From the NCBI GenBank assembly GCA_036386515.1, contig DASVVO010000075.1:1-64000 (forward strand): a DNA stretch of 64,000 bases, written 5' to 3'. How positions within the stretch are numbered: position 1 is the first letter of the stretch; every line of letters starts with the position of its first letter. Made by a program: the position numbers and the translations under genes. Below, piece by piece: positions 51,294-60,074 of this stretch. Under the pieces are notes generated by a model. That model was not told the DNA's origin. It did no database searches and was given only the letters and a program-made list of their open reading frames with translations. Origin of the DNA: JAIVJZ01 sp036386515. Lineage in GTDB: Bacteria; Acidobacteriota; Blastocatellia; Pyrinomonadales; Pyrinomonadaceae.

Positions 51294-51740
51294 TTACTTG
51301 TTCTGCTGCGGCGACGATTGCGGTTGCGCGTTGCCACCGGCTGCGTTCGTGTTTGCGTTCGTGTTCGCGGCGGGCGCGGTTGCTTCGCCGCCCGGCGTCG
51401 TCGTGCCGGATGCAGGCGCGGCCGTGTCCTGCGCGGGAGCAGCGGGAGCTACGGGCGACGCGGCCGGTTGCGCGGGGGCCGCATCCGATTCGCCGGAGAC
51501 GACGGAGCGCGAACCCGTGACGATGGGCAGCGAGAGCACCAGCGCGACGAGCATAAAGAGCGCGGCGGCGATGATCGTGATCTTCGCGAGGATGGTCTGC
51601 GTGCCCCGAGGCCCGAAAGCCGTGCTTGAGACGGAACTCGTAAAGAGCGCGCCCGCGTCGGCCTTGCCCGGCTGCAAGAGCACGGCCACGACCAGCACGA
51701 TGCACGACAGAATGAATAGCCCGTATAAAAGATAAGTCAA
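51294..51740 (-). CDS. secG: protein-export membrane protein SecG
   Basis: 148 residues from TTG 51740 (GAGGA 10 nt upstream; a TTG at 51773 is possible). Two helices flank the conserved QPGKADAGALFTS turn, as in SecG. A Pro/Ala/Thr/Asn/Gln-rich tail of about 70 residues follows, which is longer than usual. It assists the SecYEG channel. It lies directly after the tpiA stop across a heptamer hairpin, and gap-pgk-tpiA-secG is a common bacterial order. Confidence 0.9.
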   Translation of the reverse strand: MTYLLYGLFILSCIVLVVAVLLQPGKADAGALFTSSVSSTAFGPRGTQTILAKITIIAAALFMLVALVLSLPIVTGSRSVVSGESDAAPAQPAASPVAPAAPAQDTAAPASGTTTPGGEATAPAANTNANTNAAGGNAQPQSSPQQNK

Positions 51741-51766
51741 CAAAGCACGATCCTCGGTTCTAAAGA

Positions 51767-51850
51767 GTTTCAAGTTTCAGGTTCCAGGTTTCAAGACTGA
51801 ATGTTGCTTAATTCTTTAACCTGAAACCTGAAACCTGAAACCTGAAACTT
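51767..51850. repeat. hairpin with CCTGAAA heptamer arms between tpiA and secG
   Basis: The right arm is CCTGAAA four times plus CTT (51820-51850). The left arm is GTTTCAA, GTTTCAG, GTTCCAG, GTTTCAA (51767-51794). The tpiA stop (51849-51851) lies on the right arm. The arms pair over about 25 nt with a few mismatches. Confidence 0.9.
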
Positions 51851-52607
51851 ACACATTGTAATGCACGATCTGCGCGAACGTCTCGGCATCCAGACTCGCG
51901 CCGCCGACGAGCGCGCCGTCTACGTCCGTCTGTTTCATCAGTCCGACGATGTTGTCCGGTTTGACCGAACCGCCGTAGAGGATGCGGAGCGCGTCGGCCA
52001 ACTCCGGCGAATGCCTCTCCGCGAAAACGCGCCGGATAAACGCATGCATTTCCTGCGCTTGTTCCGGCGTCGCGGTGTGTCCGGTGCCGATAGCCCAGAC
52101 CGGCTCATAGGCGATGATGATACGGGCGAGGTCGGAGGATGTCAAACCGCGCAAGCCGCCTTCGACCTGCCCGCGCACCACCGATTCCGCGTTCCCCGAT
52201 TCGCGCTGCGCCAGCGTCTCGCCGACGCACACGATCACCGTCAAACCCGACGCGAGCGCGGAGTGGGTCTTGAGATTGACGAAGGTGTCGGTCTCGAAAT
52301 AGTGCTGCCGACGCTCCGAGTGGCCGACTATCACGTGCGTCGCGCCCACGTCCTTCAGCATGTCGGCCGCGATCTCGCCCGTGTGCGCGCTGTGCTTCAT
52401 CTCGGTCGAGCAATCCTGCCCCGCGATGCGGATGTTCGACCCTTCCAGACGATCCGCGACGGTCTTGAGCGACGTGAAGGTCGGGGCGATGATCACCTCA
52501 CAGTGATTCACGTTGGCGACGAGCGGGCGCAAACTGATCGCCGTCGCCACCGCATCGGCGACCAGTTTATACATCTTCCAATTTCCGGCAATAACAGGTT
52601 TTAGCAA
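51849..52607 (-). CDS. tpiA: triosephosphate isomerase
   Basis: 252 residues from TTG 52607, where the conserved start LKPVIAGNWKMYK begins. The catalytic residues are visible: K11, H96 in VGHSERR and E168 in AYEPVWAIGTG. The phosphate-binding segment is LYGGSVKPDN. It interconverts dihydroxyacetone phosphate and glyceraldehyde 3-phosphate. No Shine-Dalgarno is visible, because the region upstream is the AT-rich end of a heptamer hairpin; a longer reading through that hairpin would add a non-homologous tail. Coupled order with pgk and gap supports one transcript. Confidence 0.95.
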   Translation of the reverse strand: MLKPVIAGNWKMYKLVADAVATAISLRPLVANVNHCEVIIAPTFTSLKTVADRLEGSNIRIAGQDCSTEMKHSAHTGEIAADMLKDVGATHVIVGHSERRQHYFETDTFVNLKTHSALASGLTVIVCVGETLAQRESGNAESVVRGQVEGGLRGLTSSDLARIIIAYEPVWAIGTGHTATPEQAQEMHAFIRRVFAERHSPELADALRILYGGSVKPDNIVGLMKQTDVDGALVGGASLDAETFAQIVHYNV

Positions 52608-52615
52608 TGCAATAT

Positions 52616-52699
52616 AGGGATGAAGGATGAGGGATGAGGGATGAAACAAAGGCGGCTTTGCTTCTTCCTTTCATCCCTCATCCCTCATCCTTCATCCTT
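52616..52699. repeat. hairpin with GGGATGA heptamer arms between pgk and tpiA
   Basis: The left arm 52616-52646 has GGGATGA, AGGATGA, GGGATGA, GGGATGA. The right arm 52669-52699 is the inverse copy with one mismatch over 31 nt. The pgk stop (52685-52687) and its last codons lie in the right arm. Confidence 0.92.
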
Positions 52700-53899
52700 T
52701 CTTTCGTTGAGTGCGGCGACGCCGGGCAATTCGTCGCCGGCGAGAAATTCCAGCGTCGCGCCGCCGCCGGTGGAGATGTGCGTGATGCGTTCGGCCACTC
52801 CGGCCTGCGTGATGGCGGCGACCGAATCGCCGCCGCCGACGATCACGGTCGCGCCCCTGTCCGCGGCTTCGGCCACGGCGCGCGCGACGCCGATCGTGCC
52901 CTCGTCGAATCCGAGTTCCTTTTCTTCAAAGACGCCCATCGGGCCGTTCCAGATGATCGTCCGCGCGTCGGCCAGAGCGCGCGTGAAGTGGGCGACGGTT
53001 TCGACGCCGATGTCCAGACCGACGAGACCGGCGTTGGTGAATTCGATGGGGATGGTTTTCTTGCTCTTGAGCGGTTCGTAACTGTCCACCACCTGATGAT
53101 CCGTCGGGAGCAGGAGTTCGACGCCCGCCTGCGCCGCGCGTTCTTTAATGTCGCGCGCCGTCTGCAACTTGTCGTCTTCGACGAGCGACTTGCCGACCGT
53201 GAAGCCCTCGGCCTTGAAGAACGTGTAGGCCATCGCGCCGCCGATGAGCAGTTTGTCCACGCGCCGCTCGATGAGCGCTTCGATAACCGCGATCTTATCC
53301 GACACTTTCGCGCCGCCGAGGATGGCGACGAACGGGTGCTCCGGGTTGTTGATGACGCGCCCCAGGTAATCGAGTTCCTTTTGCATCAACAGACCGGCGG
53401 CGGCTTGTTTGACGTGCTTCGTGATCCCGGCCGTCGAAGCGTGCGCGCGGTGCGCCGCGCCGAAGGCGTCGTTGACGTAGAGGCCGTCGCACAAACTCGC
53501 CAACTCTTTTGCGAAGGCGTCGTCGTTCTGCTCCTCCTCCGCGTGGAAGCGCAGGTTTTCGAGCAGCAGCACGTCGCCGTCGGCGAGCGCGTCAACTTTC
53601 GCGCGCGCCGCCTCGCCCACACAATCTTCCGCGAACGCGACTTCCCTGCCGAGCAACTTCGAGAGGTGTGCGGCCACGGGGCGCAGGCTGTCCTTCTCCG
53701 TGCGCGCGCCCTTCGGCCTGCCCAGGTGCGACGCGAGAATCACGCGCGCGCCCTGCCCCGACGCGTACTCGATCGTCGGCTGCGCGCCCCGCACCCGCGT
53801 GTCGTCTTCCACCACGCCGTCCTCTAAAGGCACGTTGAAATCGACGCGGATGAACACGCGCCGCCCCTTCAAGTCGAGGTCTGTAATTGATAGCTTCAT
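52685..53899 (-). CDS. pgk: phosphoglycerate kinase
   Basis: 404 residues, normal length. The N-domain has GRRVFIRVDFNVPLEDG and the phosphoglycerate site HLGRPKG. The hinge and C-domain show AILGGAKVSDKI, IIWNGPMGVFEE and IVGGGDSVAAI for ATP binding. It converts 1,3-bisphosphoglycerate and ADP to 3-phosphoglycerate and ATP. The last four residues, KDEG, are encoded by the heptamer hairpin downstream and are not part of the conserved fold. It is 92 nt downstream of gap. Confidence 0.97.
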   Translation of the reverse strand: MKLSITDLDLKGRRVFIRVDFNVPLEDGVVEDDTRVRGAQPTIEYASGQGARVILASHLGRPKGARTEKDSLRPVAAHLSKLLGREVAFAEDCVGEAARAKVDALADGDVLLLENLRFHAEEEQNDDAFAKELASLCDGLYVNDAFGAAHRAHASTAGITKHVKQAAAGLLMQKELDYLGRVINNPEHPFVAILGGAKVSDKIAVIEALIERRVDKLLIGGAMAYTFFKAEGFTVGKSLVEDDKLQTARDIKERAAQAGVELLLPTDHQVVDSYEPLKSKKTIPIEFTNAGLVGLDIGVETVAHFTRALADARTIIWNGPMGVFEEKELGFDEGTIGVARAVAEAADRGATVIVGGGDSVAAITQAGVAERITHISTGGGATLEFLAGDELPGVAALNERKDEG

Positions 53900-53903
53900 A
53901 AGC

Positions 53904-53988
53904 AGGTGATGGGTGATAGGTGATGGGTGATAGGTGATAGGAAAGACAAGTTGTTCTACTTATCACCTATCACCCATCACTTATCACA
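53904..53988. repeat. hairpin with AGGTGAT/GGGTGAT heptamer arms between gap and pgk
   Basis: The left arm is AGGTGAT, GGGTGAT, AGGTGAT, GGGTGAT, AGGTGAT (53904-53938). The right arm 53959-53988 carries the inverse (ATCACCT, ATCACCC, ATCACTT). The right end is 3 nt from the gap stop, and the left end is 5 nt upstream of the pgk start, so the whole intergenic gap is this hairpin. Confidence 0.92.
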
Positions 53989-53991
53989 CGC

Positions 53992-54999
53992 TTAAAGTCC
54001 TTTTTGCGCGATGAACTTGATGAGGTCGCGGACGCGGCAGGAGTAGCCCCATTCGTTGTCGTACCACGAGAGCACTTTGACGAGGTTGCCGCCGATGACT
54101 TTGGTGTACTCGGCGTCCACGATGGACGAATAGGGGTTGCCGCGAAAATCGATCGAGACGAGCGGCTCGGTCGAGAAGGCGAGGATGCCTTGCAGTTCTT
54201 CGCCCGCCGCGTTCTTGAGCGCGGTGTTGACCTCTTCGGTCGTCGTCTGCTTTTCAACTTCCATCACCACGTCAACGAGCGAGACGTTCGGCGTCGGGAC
54301 GCGCACGCTGATGCCGTCGAACTTTCCCTTGAGTTCTGGGAGGACGAGCGCGACGGCTTTGGCGGCTCCCGTCGAAGTCGGGATCATGGAGAGCGCGGCG
54401 GCGCGGGCGCGGCGCAAATCCTTGTGCGGCAGGTCGAGCAGTTGTTGGTCGTTCGTGTAGGAGTGAATGGTCGTCATCTGCGCCGACCTGATGCCGAAAT
54501 TTTCGTGGATCACTTTGGCGACGGGCGCGAGGCAGTTGGTGGTGCAGGAGGCGTTCGAGATGACGTGGTGCGCCGCCGCGTCGTACTTGTCGCCGTTGAC
54601 GCCGAGGACGATTGTGATGTCCTCGTTCTTGGCGGGCGCGCTGATGATCACTTTCTTGACCGTGCCGCGCAGGTGTTTGCGCGCGTCCTCGGCATTGGTG
54701 AAGCGGCCGGTGGATTCGATGACGACTTCCGCGCCGACCGATTCCCAGTCGATCAACGCCGGGTCGCGCTCGGAGAAGACGCGCACTTCGTCGCCGTCCA
54801 CGGTGATGCTGTTGTCGGTGGAAGTGATCTCCTGTTCGAGATTGCCGAGCACGGAGTCGTATTTCAAGAGGTGCGCGAGCGTCTTCGTGTCCGTGATGTC
54901 GTTGACGGCGACGAAGTCAATCTCTCTATCTCCGAGCGCGGTGCGCAGGATGTTGCGCCCGATGCGGCCGAAACCGTTGATGCCGACTTTCACTGCCAT
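53992..54999 (-). CDS. gap: glyceraldehyde-3-phosphate dehydrogenase
   Basis: 335 residues, type I. The NAD fold begins VGINGFGRIGR, with the adenine-side Asp in AVNDITD, which suggests NAD preference. Catalytic Cys152 lies in SNASCTTNCLAP and the active His in HSYTNDQQLLD. The phosphate sites are SMIPTSTGAAKAV and WYDNEWGYS. First gene of the gap-pgk-tpiA-secG set; a promoter is predicted at 55166-55195. Glycolytic oxidation of glyceraldehyde 3-phosphate; it could also run in gluconeogenic direction. Confidence 0.97.
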   Translation of the reverse strand: MAVKVGINGFGRIGRNILRTALGDREIDFVAVNDITDTKTLAHLLKYDSVLGNLEQEITSTDNSITVDGDEVRVFSERDPALIDWESVGAEVVIESTGRFTNAEDARKHLRGTVKKVIISAPAKNEDITIVLGVNGDKYDAAAHHVISNASCTTNCLAPVAKVIHENFGIRSAQMTTIHSYTNDQQLLDLPHKDLRRARAAALSMIPTSTGAAKAVALVLPELKGKFDGISVRVPTPNVSLVDVVMEVEKQTTTEEVNTALKNAAGEELQGILAFSTEPLVSIDFRGNPYSSIVDAEYTKVIGGNLVKVLSWYDNEWGYSCRVRDLIKFIAQKGL

Positions 55000-55504
55000 G
55001 TTAATCCAGCCTCCTCACCAGCGTTATAAGTTTAAGTAGCGACGGGATACGTCCCGTTCGGGCGCGTGCGCCGGGCGTCGTGCGCGCGCACACGGCGCGC
55101 CCGGCCTCAATGCCTCAATGCTCGTGCTCTGATACGTGAAAATGATGTTGCAATATAAGATTGGCAAGATAATGCGCGCGCGCGGCGACTGTCAAGGAAG
55201 CCCGCACGCCGCGCGCTTTCTGCCCCGACCCGGCGGCGCGCGGCGTTTCGATATTGGGATGGCCGTGTGACGTTTTTGCGAATCGCGGCGGGCGAGCAGG
55301 CCGGTTCGGGCGGCGCGTGGGCGGCGAATCCGGCCGGTTCGGAGTGGCCTTCGAGTTGCTTTCACAGATACGTAATTTTGAAACTCCCCATGAACAGGTG
55401 TCGTAGTAGTGAACTGACCTGCTCTGTTGAGTTTGAAGGTTTGCAGTAGACCCTGCCCGCAGTTGGAAGTGCAGCAACGTTACAGTCGAGGAGTTTCCGT
55501 TTTA
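55000..55504. other. 505-nt intergenic region between divergent gap and the TolC-like gene
   Basis: It holds the gap promoter (55166-55195) and two short stems in the gap leader (CGGGA-TACG-TCCCG near 55045 and GC-rich CGCGTGCGCC-type inverted segments at 55058-55105). About 250 nt toward the TolC-like gene show no gene; the last 60 nt before ATG contain GAGGAG. No conserved RNA recognised. Confidence 0.45.
55166..55195 (-). promoter_or_regulatory. promoter of gap-pgk-tpiA-secG
   Basis: Minus strand TTGACA (55190-55195), 18-nt spacer, TATCTT (55166-55171). Start predicted at about 55159, leader of about 160 nt. Confidence 0.55.
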
Positions 55505-57577
55505 ATGCTTAGTAAACGCATGCGTTCAACCTTGCAGACCGCCGCGATGTGGATGGCGACCTGCGCCGTCGTGCTGGCGCAGACGCCCGCGCCGTCCCAG
55601 CCGACCCCGGCGCAGCGCGACGCGACGCGGCCTCCGGGAGCGGAGCAACGGCAGACCGTCCCCGATCAATCGCGCCCGCGCCCCTCCGACCCGACCGCGC
55701 CCCCGGCCACGCAGCGCACCTCGCCGCAGACGCCGCCGGGCACGACCGACCCCGCGCGCCGCCCCACCAACCCGGCCGTCGCGCCCGCCCAGCCGCAGAC
55801 GCCCGGCGTGATTGCGCCCCAGACCTCGCCGCTGCCCGATGCCTCGCCGCTGCCCGGCGCATCGCCTTTGCCGTCCGATGCGACGACGAATGATCCCGTG
55901 TTCCCACTGGCCGAGCGTCGCCCCGTGCCGCCGATCCCGTCGCTCGTGCGCCTCGGCGTGCAGAGCAGCAACACCATCGCGCTCACGCTCAACGAAGCGA
56001 TCCGCCGCGCGCTCGCCAACAACAACGAGATCGAAGTGGCGCGCAACGACGTGCGCTACGCCGAATCGATCCTGCGCGGCCTGGAGGGCGTCTACGACCC
56101 GGTGCTCCAGTTCAGACCCGAAATCGACAATTCCGTCCGCCCCGTCATCAACATCTTCGGCGGCGCGGATCAGTCCGGCACGGTCTCCACCACCGACTAC
56201 AACAACAACCTCTCGGCCACGAAGCAGTTCGCCAAAGGCGGCGGCAACTACTCTTACTTTTTCAACAACACGCGTGAGAAGACGAGCGCGAGCAACACGA
56301 CGCTGAATCCCTTCTACTCGGCGAGTCAGGGCATCCAGTTCACGCAGCCCCTGTTTCGCAACCGCTCGATCGACCGCAACCGGCAGCAGATTCGCGTCCA
56401 GCGCAAGCGCGTCGAACAATCCGACGCGGACTTCCGCATCCGCACCATCGGCGTCATCTCCAACGTGCAGCGCGTCTACTGGGATTTGGTGTTCGCCCTG
56501 CGCGATGAGCAGAACCAGATCGCCAACCTGAATCTGGCGCGCGAGAATTTTCGCCGCACCGAGGCCAGCGTGGCCGCGGGCGCGTCCGCCCCGCTCGAAC
56601 GCGCCGAGGTGCAGACCGAACTCTCGAACCGCGAAGCCTCGCTCCTGATCGCGTCGCAAAACGTCTCCATCGCCGAGAACAATCTCAAGCAACTCATCCT
56701 GCGCGACCCGCTCGCGCCGGAATGGTCGGCCGCGCTCGTCCCGACCGACGAACCCGCGTTCGACGAAACGCCCGTTAATCTCAACGACGCGCTCACCGAA
56801 GCGCGCGCCAACCGCCCCGAGTTGCGCCGCCTGAAACTTCAGGAAGAGATCAACAACATAGACATCCAGTTTTTCAAAAACCAGACGAAGCCCGTCGTCG
56901 ATCTGACCGGCACGTTCTCCACGACCGGCCTCGCCGGTTCGCGGCAGACGATACCGGGGTCGGGCGCGTCCGGGCCGCTCATCGGCGGCGACCCCAACAC
57001 GGACGCCGCCGCGTTCCTGCTGCGCCAGCTCCGGCTCAATAATCTGGTCGTCGAGCCGATCCCGCAGGTCACGCAGACCGCGCCCGCCCCGCCCCCTTTT
57101 CTCATCGGCGGCTACGGGCAGACCTTGCAGAACCTGTTCGGCTTCAAAACCCGCAACCTGATCGCCGGCGTCACGATCCAACTGCCCCTGCGCAACCGCA
57201 CGGCCGAAGCGAATCTGGCCGGTGCGCGCATCCAGAAGGATCAACTCGTCGCCTCGATGCGTTCGCAGGAGCAGGGCGTGGAGGTCGAAGTGCGTAACGC
57301 CGCTCAGGCCGTCGAGACGGCGCGGCGGCGCGTGCTCTCCGCGCGCCAGGCGCGCGAGAATGCCGAACTCCAACTCACGGGCGAGCAACGCCTCTATCAA
57401 GTCGGGCGTTCGACGACCTTCCTCCTGTTCCAGCGCGAGAACCAACTCGTCAACGCGCGCAACCAGGAACTCCGCGCCGAGACCGACTACAACAAGGCTC
57501 TCGCCGAACTACAGCGCGCCACCTCGACGACCCTGCGCGCCAATAACGTGATCGTCGAAACGCCGACGATGCAATAA
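55505..57577 (+). CDS. TolC-family outer membrane efflux protein
   Basis: 690 residues from ATG 55505 (GAGGAG about 12 nt upstream). A signal peptide spans about 1-26. A Pro/Thr/Ala-rich linker of about 120 residues follows, and then the duplicated OEP helical-hairpin fold with NEAIRRALANNNEIEVARNDV, QFTQPLFRNRS, YWDLVFALRDEQNQIANLNLAREN and LRNRTAEANLAGARI. The repeat LPLRNRTAEANL near 585 matches the second half. It forms the outer-membrane channel of efflux or secretion systems. No inner-membrane pump gene is in the window. The N-terminal Pro-rich linker is unusual. Confidence 0.88.
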   Translation: MLSKRMRSTLQTAAMWMATCAVVLAQTPAPSQPTPAQRDATRPPGAEQRQTVPDQSRPRPSDPTAPPATQRTSPQTPPGTTDPARRPTNPAVAPAQPQTPGVIAPQTSPLPDASPLPGASPLPSDATTNDPVFPLAERRPVPPIPSLVRLGVQSSNTIALTLNEAIRRALANNNEIEVARNDVRYAESILRGLEGVYDPVLQFRPEIDNSVRPVINIFGGADQSGTVSTTDYNNNLSATKQFAKGGGNYSYFFNNTREKTSASNTTLNPFYSASQGIQFTQPLFRNRSIDRNRQQIRVQRKRVEQSDADFRIRTIGVISNVQRVYWDLVFALRDEQNQIANLNLARENFRRTEASVAAGASAPLERAEVQTELSNREASLLIASQNVSIAENNLKQLILRDPLAPEWSAALVPTDEPAFDETPVNLNDALTEARANRPELRRLKLQEEINNIDIQFFKNQTKPVVDLTGTFSTTGLAGSRQTIPGSGASGPLIGGDPNTDAAAFLLRQLRLNNLVVEPIPQVTQTAPAPPPFLIGGYGQTLQNLFGFKTRNLIAGVTIQLPLRNRTAEANLAGARIQKDQLVASMRSQEQGVEVEVRNAAQAVETARRRVLSARQARENAELQLTGEQRLYQVGRSTTFLLFQRENQLVNARNQELRAETDYNKALAELQRATSTTLRANNVIVETPTMQ

Positions 57578-57799
57578 AAATTTGCCGTCGCTCCTACGAT
57601 GGCGGCGACAACCGACCGGCGCGTGGCCGGGCGACTCTTGAAGAACCCTGTTCTCAAGCCTCGCCCGGCCATTAGCTTTTCCCGCCCGCGCCCGCTCGCG
57701 CGCATGGCTCAAGGTTGACGCTTCCCCGCCCCTCTTCGTATCCTCCACACGAACACGACGAAGTCACGTCCCTTTCAACCCGCGCCGACGTTCACCGAC

Positions 57800-58603
57800 T
57801 TGAAGACCACCGCCACGATCATCACTTTCAACGAAGCGGAGCACATCCGCGCGGCGTGCGAGTCCGTCAGTTGGGCGGACGAGATTCTCGTCGTTGACGC
57901 TGATTCCACGGACGCGACGCGCGAACTGGCCGCCGCGTGCGGCGCGCGCGTCATCCGCCGCGCGTGGCCGGGCTTCGCCGCGCAGAAGCAGTTCGCCGCC
58001 GAGTCCGCCCGCCACGATTGGATATTCAGCCTCGACGCAGACGAGCGCGTGTCGCCCGAACTGCGCGCCATCGTCGAAGACCTGCTCTACACCGCCGACG
58101 ACCAACTCGCCGACGGCTATCGCATCGCGCGTCGCTCCTTCTACATGGATCGCTGGATTCGCGGCGGCGGCTGGTATCCAGATCACCAGTTGCGCTTTTA
58201 TCGACGCACGCGCGGCCGCTGGGCGGGCGCACACGTCCACGAGTCGGTGCGGATGGACGAGGGCGCGCGCGTCGAGACGCTGCGGGGCGGCGACCTGCTC
58301 CACTACACCGGCCGCGATGCCGCCTATCACCATCGCATGATCGGCGAACGCTACGCCCCGCTCGCCGCCCGCCAGATGTTCGAGGCGGGCAAGCGCGCCA
58401 CGGCCTGGCGCGTCGGCCTCTCCGCCCCGGCCGCTTTCGCGCGCAGCTATCTCCTCAAGGGCGGCTTTCGCGACGGCTTCCCCGGCTACTGCATCGCGCG
58501 CTTCGCCGCGCACCACGCTTTTCTCAAAAATTTATTATTGTGGGAGATGGGACGGAAACAGGGGACGGTGGACGAAGGACGGAGATTAACCGCCGACGAG
58601 TAG
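57800..58603 (+). CDS. glycosyltransferase family 2 protein (WaaE/KdtX-like)
   Basis: 267 residues from TTG 57800. GT-A fold with ATIITFNEAEHIRAACESV at the start, EILVVDADSTDAT and the DxD-like FSLDADERVSPEL at about 73-85, and the product-side segment GGWYPDHQLRFYRR. It probably adds a sugar to lipopolysaccharide core or another glycan. The last 20 residues (GRKQGTVDEGRRLTADE) come from a heptamer array and are not conserved-looking. It converges with the DacB-like gene. Confidence 0.85.
   Translation: MKTTATIITFNEAEHIRAACESVSWADEILVVDADSTDATRELAAACGARVIRRAWPGFAAQKQFAAESARHDWIFSLDADERVSPELRAIVEDLLYTADDQLADGYRIARRSFYMDRWIRGGGWYPDHQLRFYRRTRGRWAGAHVHESVRMDEGARVETLRGGDLLHYTGRDAAYHHRMIGERYAPLAARQMFEAGKRATAWRVGLSAPAAFARSYLLKGGFRDGFPGYCIARFAAHHAFLKNLLLWEMGRKQGTVDEGRRLTADE
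58542..58583 (+). repeat. six-unit heptamer array at the glycosyltransferase 3' end
   Basis: Units are GGGAGAT, GGGACGG, AAACAGG, GGACGGT, GGACGAA, GGACGGA. No inverted arm is seen, so this is a solo array. It is translated, giving the terminal residues of the glycosyltransferase. Confidence 0.7.
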
Positions 58604-58612
58604 CGGTCGTTT

Positions 58613-59917
58613 TCAGTCCGCTGTTTTAACCAACCTCTGACCTTTCAACTCCGACCCCGGTTCTATCCGCAGGCTGTTCGGCGGGAGCAACTGGCGGCGC
58701 ACCTTTGCGTCGAGGATGGGCGCGGGCTGGTGGCCGTTGACCGTCTCGGCGAGGAGTTGGTCGGCCATCTGCTTGTGCTCCCAGATGCGGTTGCCCTGCG
58801 CGAGGATGGCGAACAGGATCGGCTCGCTGTCTTTGGTGAACACGACTCCCGCGAGATTCGACATGCCGCCGTCGGTCGTCGTCAGCGTGCCGGTCTTGCC
58901 GACGAGCGAACACTCGAAGCCCGTGCCTTCCATGCGGCGGCGCACCGTGCCCCAGTCGCAGCCCGCGACGGGCAAGAGGTCTTCCGCTTTGAGTCCGTGC
59001 CGCCCGGCCTCTTCGAGCAAGGCTTTGATGACGACGAGCACGCCGCGCGGCGTCATGCGGTTGTTATACAAGCCCGACGCCGTTTCCAGCGACACTTGTT
59101 CCGGCGGCAGTTTCAACTCCTCGACGAGCAAACGCACGATGGCCTGCGGGCCGCCGAGAAACGCGCCGAGCCGGTCGGCCACGAAGTTGTTCGAGTGCGC
59201 GTTCATGTAGAGCAGAATTTCGCGCAGCGGGTTCGAAGAGAGCGCGAACAACTCAGTGCCCCGCGCTTCCTCCATCCCCGTCCCCGACTGTTTGAGTTGC
59301 ATCACGCGCGCCGCGTATTCCGCAGACTCTTCCGCCCGCTCGTTGAAGTTGAAGGAGAAACCCGGCGCGGCGAGTATCTTGCCCTTCACGCGCGTCACGC
59401 CGCGCGCGCGCAATTCCTTCGCGATCAGATTCGCCGAGGCGTCGCCGAAGGACGGGTCGTTGCCCGCGAGGTAGAGATTGCCGTCGAGCACGCCCGCAGC
59501 GTCAACTTCGCCGTCGGCGTAGACGCGGGTGGTGAAACGATAATCGGGGCTGAGTCTTTTGAGCGCGGCGAGCGTCACGGTCAGTTTGGCGAGCGAGGCG
59601 GGGTTGAAGGTCGTGTCGGCGTTGTGCGAGGCGAAGACGCGGCGGCCGTCGAGAGTCTGGATCAGGACGCCGTGCCGCTCCGGTTCTTCGCCGCGCGCGC
59701 CGTACCATTGCGCCACGTCGTACTGCGGCACGATGGGCTGGCGCATCTCCGCCTCGAAGGCGGGCGGCGGTTCTTTGCCGAGCGAGGTCTGCACGGCGGC
59801 GGCCATGTCGTGCCCCGCCCGCCTGACCATCGTCAGCGAATAGGGGACGAAAGTGAGGACGGCGACGATGATCACGCCGACGCCCGCCACCGCGATGATT
59901 GGTCTGCGCGAATTCAT
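58613..59917 (-). CDS. dacB: D-alanyl-D-alanine carboxypeptidase, S13/DacB (PBP4) family
   Basis: 434 residues. One N-terminal helix (about 7-29) is a signal anchor. Penicillin-binding motifs are present: SxxK as SLAK at 108-111, SxN as SNN at 242-244 and KTG at 341-343. The active-site spacing S108 to SNN is shorter than in E. coli DacB, so the inserted domains are reduced. It trims or cleaves peptidoglycan peptides in the periplasm. There is no lipid box. It converges with the glycosyltransferase. Confidence 0.9.
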   Translation of the reverse strand: MNSRRPIIAVAGVGVIIVAVLTFVPYSLTMVRRAGHDMAAAVQTSLGKEPPPAFEAEMRQPIVPQYDVAQWYGARGEEPERHGVLIQTLDGRRVFASHNADTTFNPASLAKLTVTLAALKRLSPDYRFTTRVYADGEVDAAGVLDGNLYLAGNDPSFGDASANLIAKELRARGVTRVKGKILAAPGFSFNFNERAEESAEYAARVMQLKQSGTGMEEARGTELFALSSNPLREILLYMNAHSNNFVADRLGAFLGGPQAIVRLLVEELKLPPEQVSLETASGLYNNRMTPRGVLVVIKALLEEAGRHGLKAEDLLPVAGCDWGTVRRRMEGTGFECSLVGKTGTLTTTDGGMSNLAGVVFTKDSEPILFAILAQGNRIWEHKQMADQLLAETVNGHQPAPILDAKVRRQLLPPNSLRIEPGSELKGQRLVKTAD

Positions 59918-60074
59918 GCGCGTTCCTTTCCCTGGAGTTCGTTGTAAAAATTTAGGTCTTTCGCAAACCCCTGCGAACCTTTAATATGCTTAAAGTTCGA
60001 TGCGGGCGTCAAGCACGCCGGTCAACCCCGGCCGCAACTTCCCGGCGCGCCTGCGCGCGAATGACTCTGACAGG

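Noticed and set aside
52608..52649. a longer N-terminus for TpiA
   Set aside because: The added residues are translation of the heptamer hairpin; the conserved fold starts at the TTG at 52607.
55058..55105. GC-rich stems in the gap leader as a riboswitch
   Set aside because: Only simple inverted GC runs; no conserved riboswitch core could be matched by eye.
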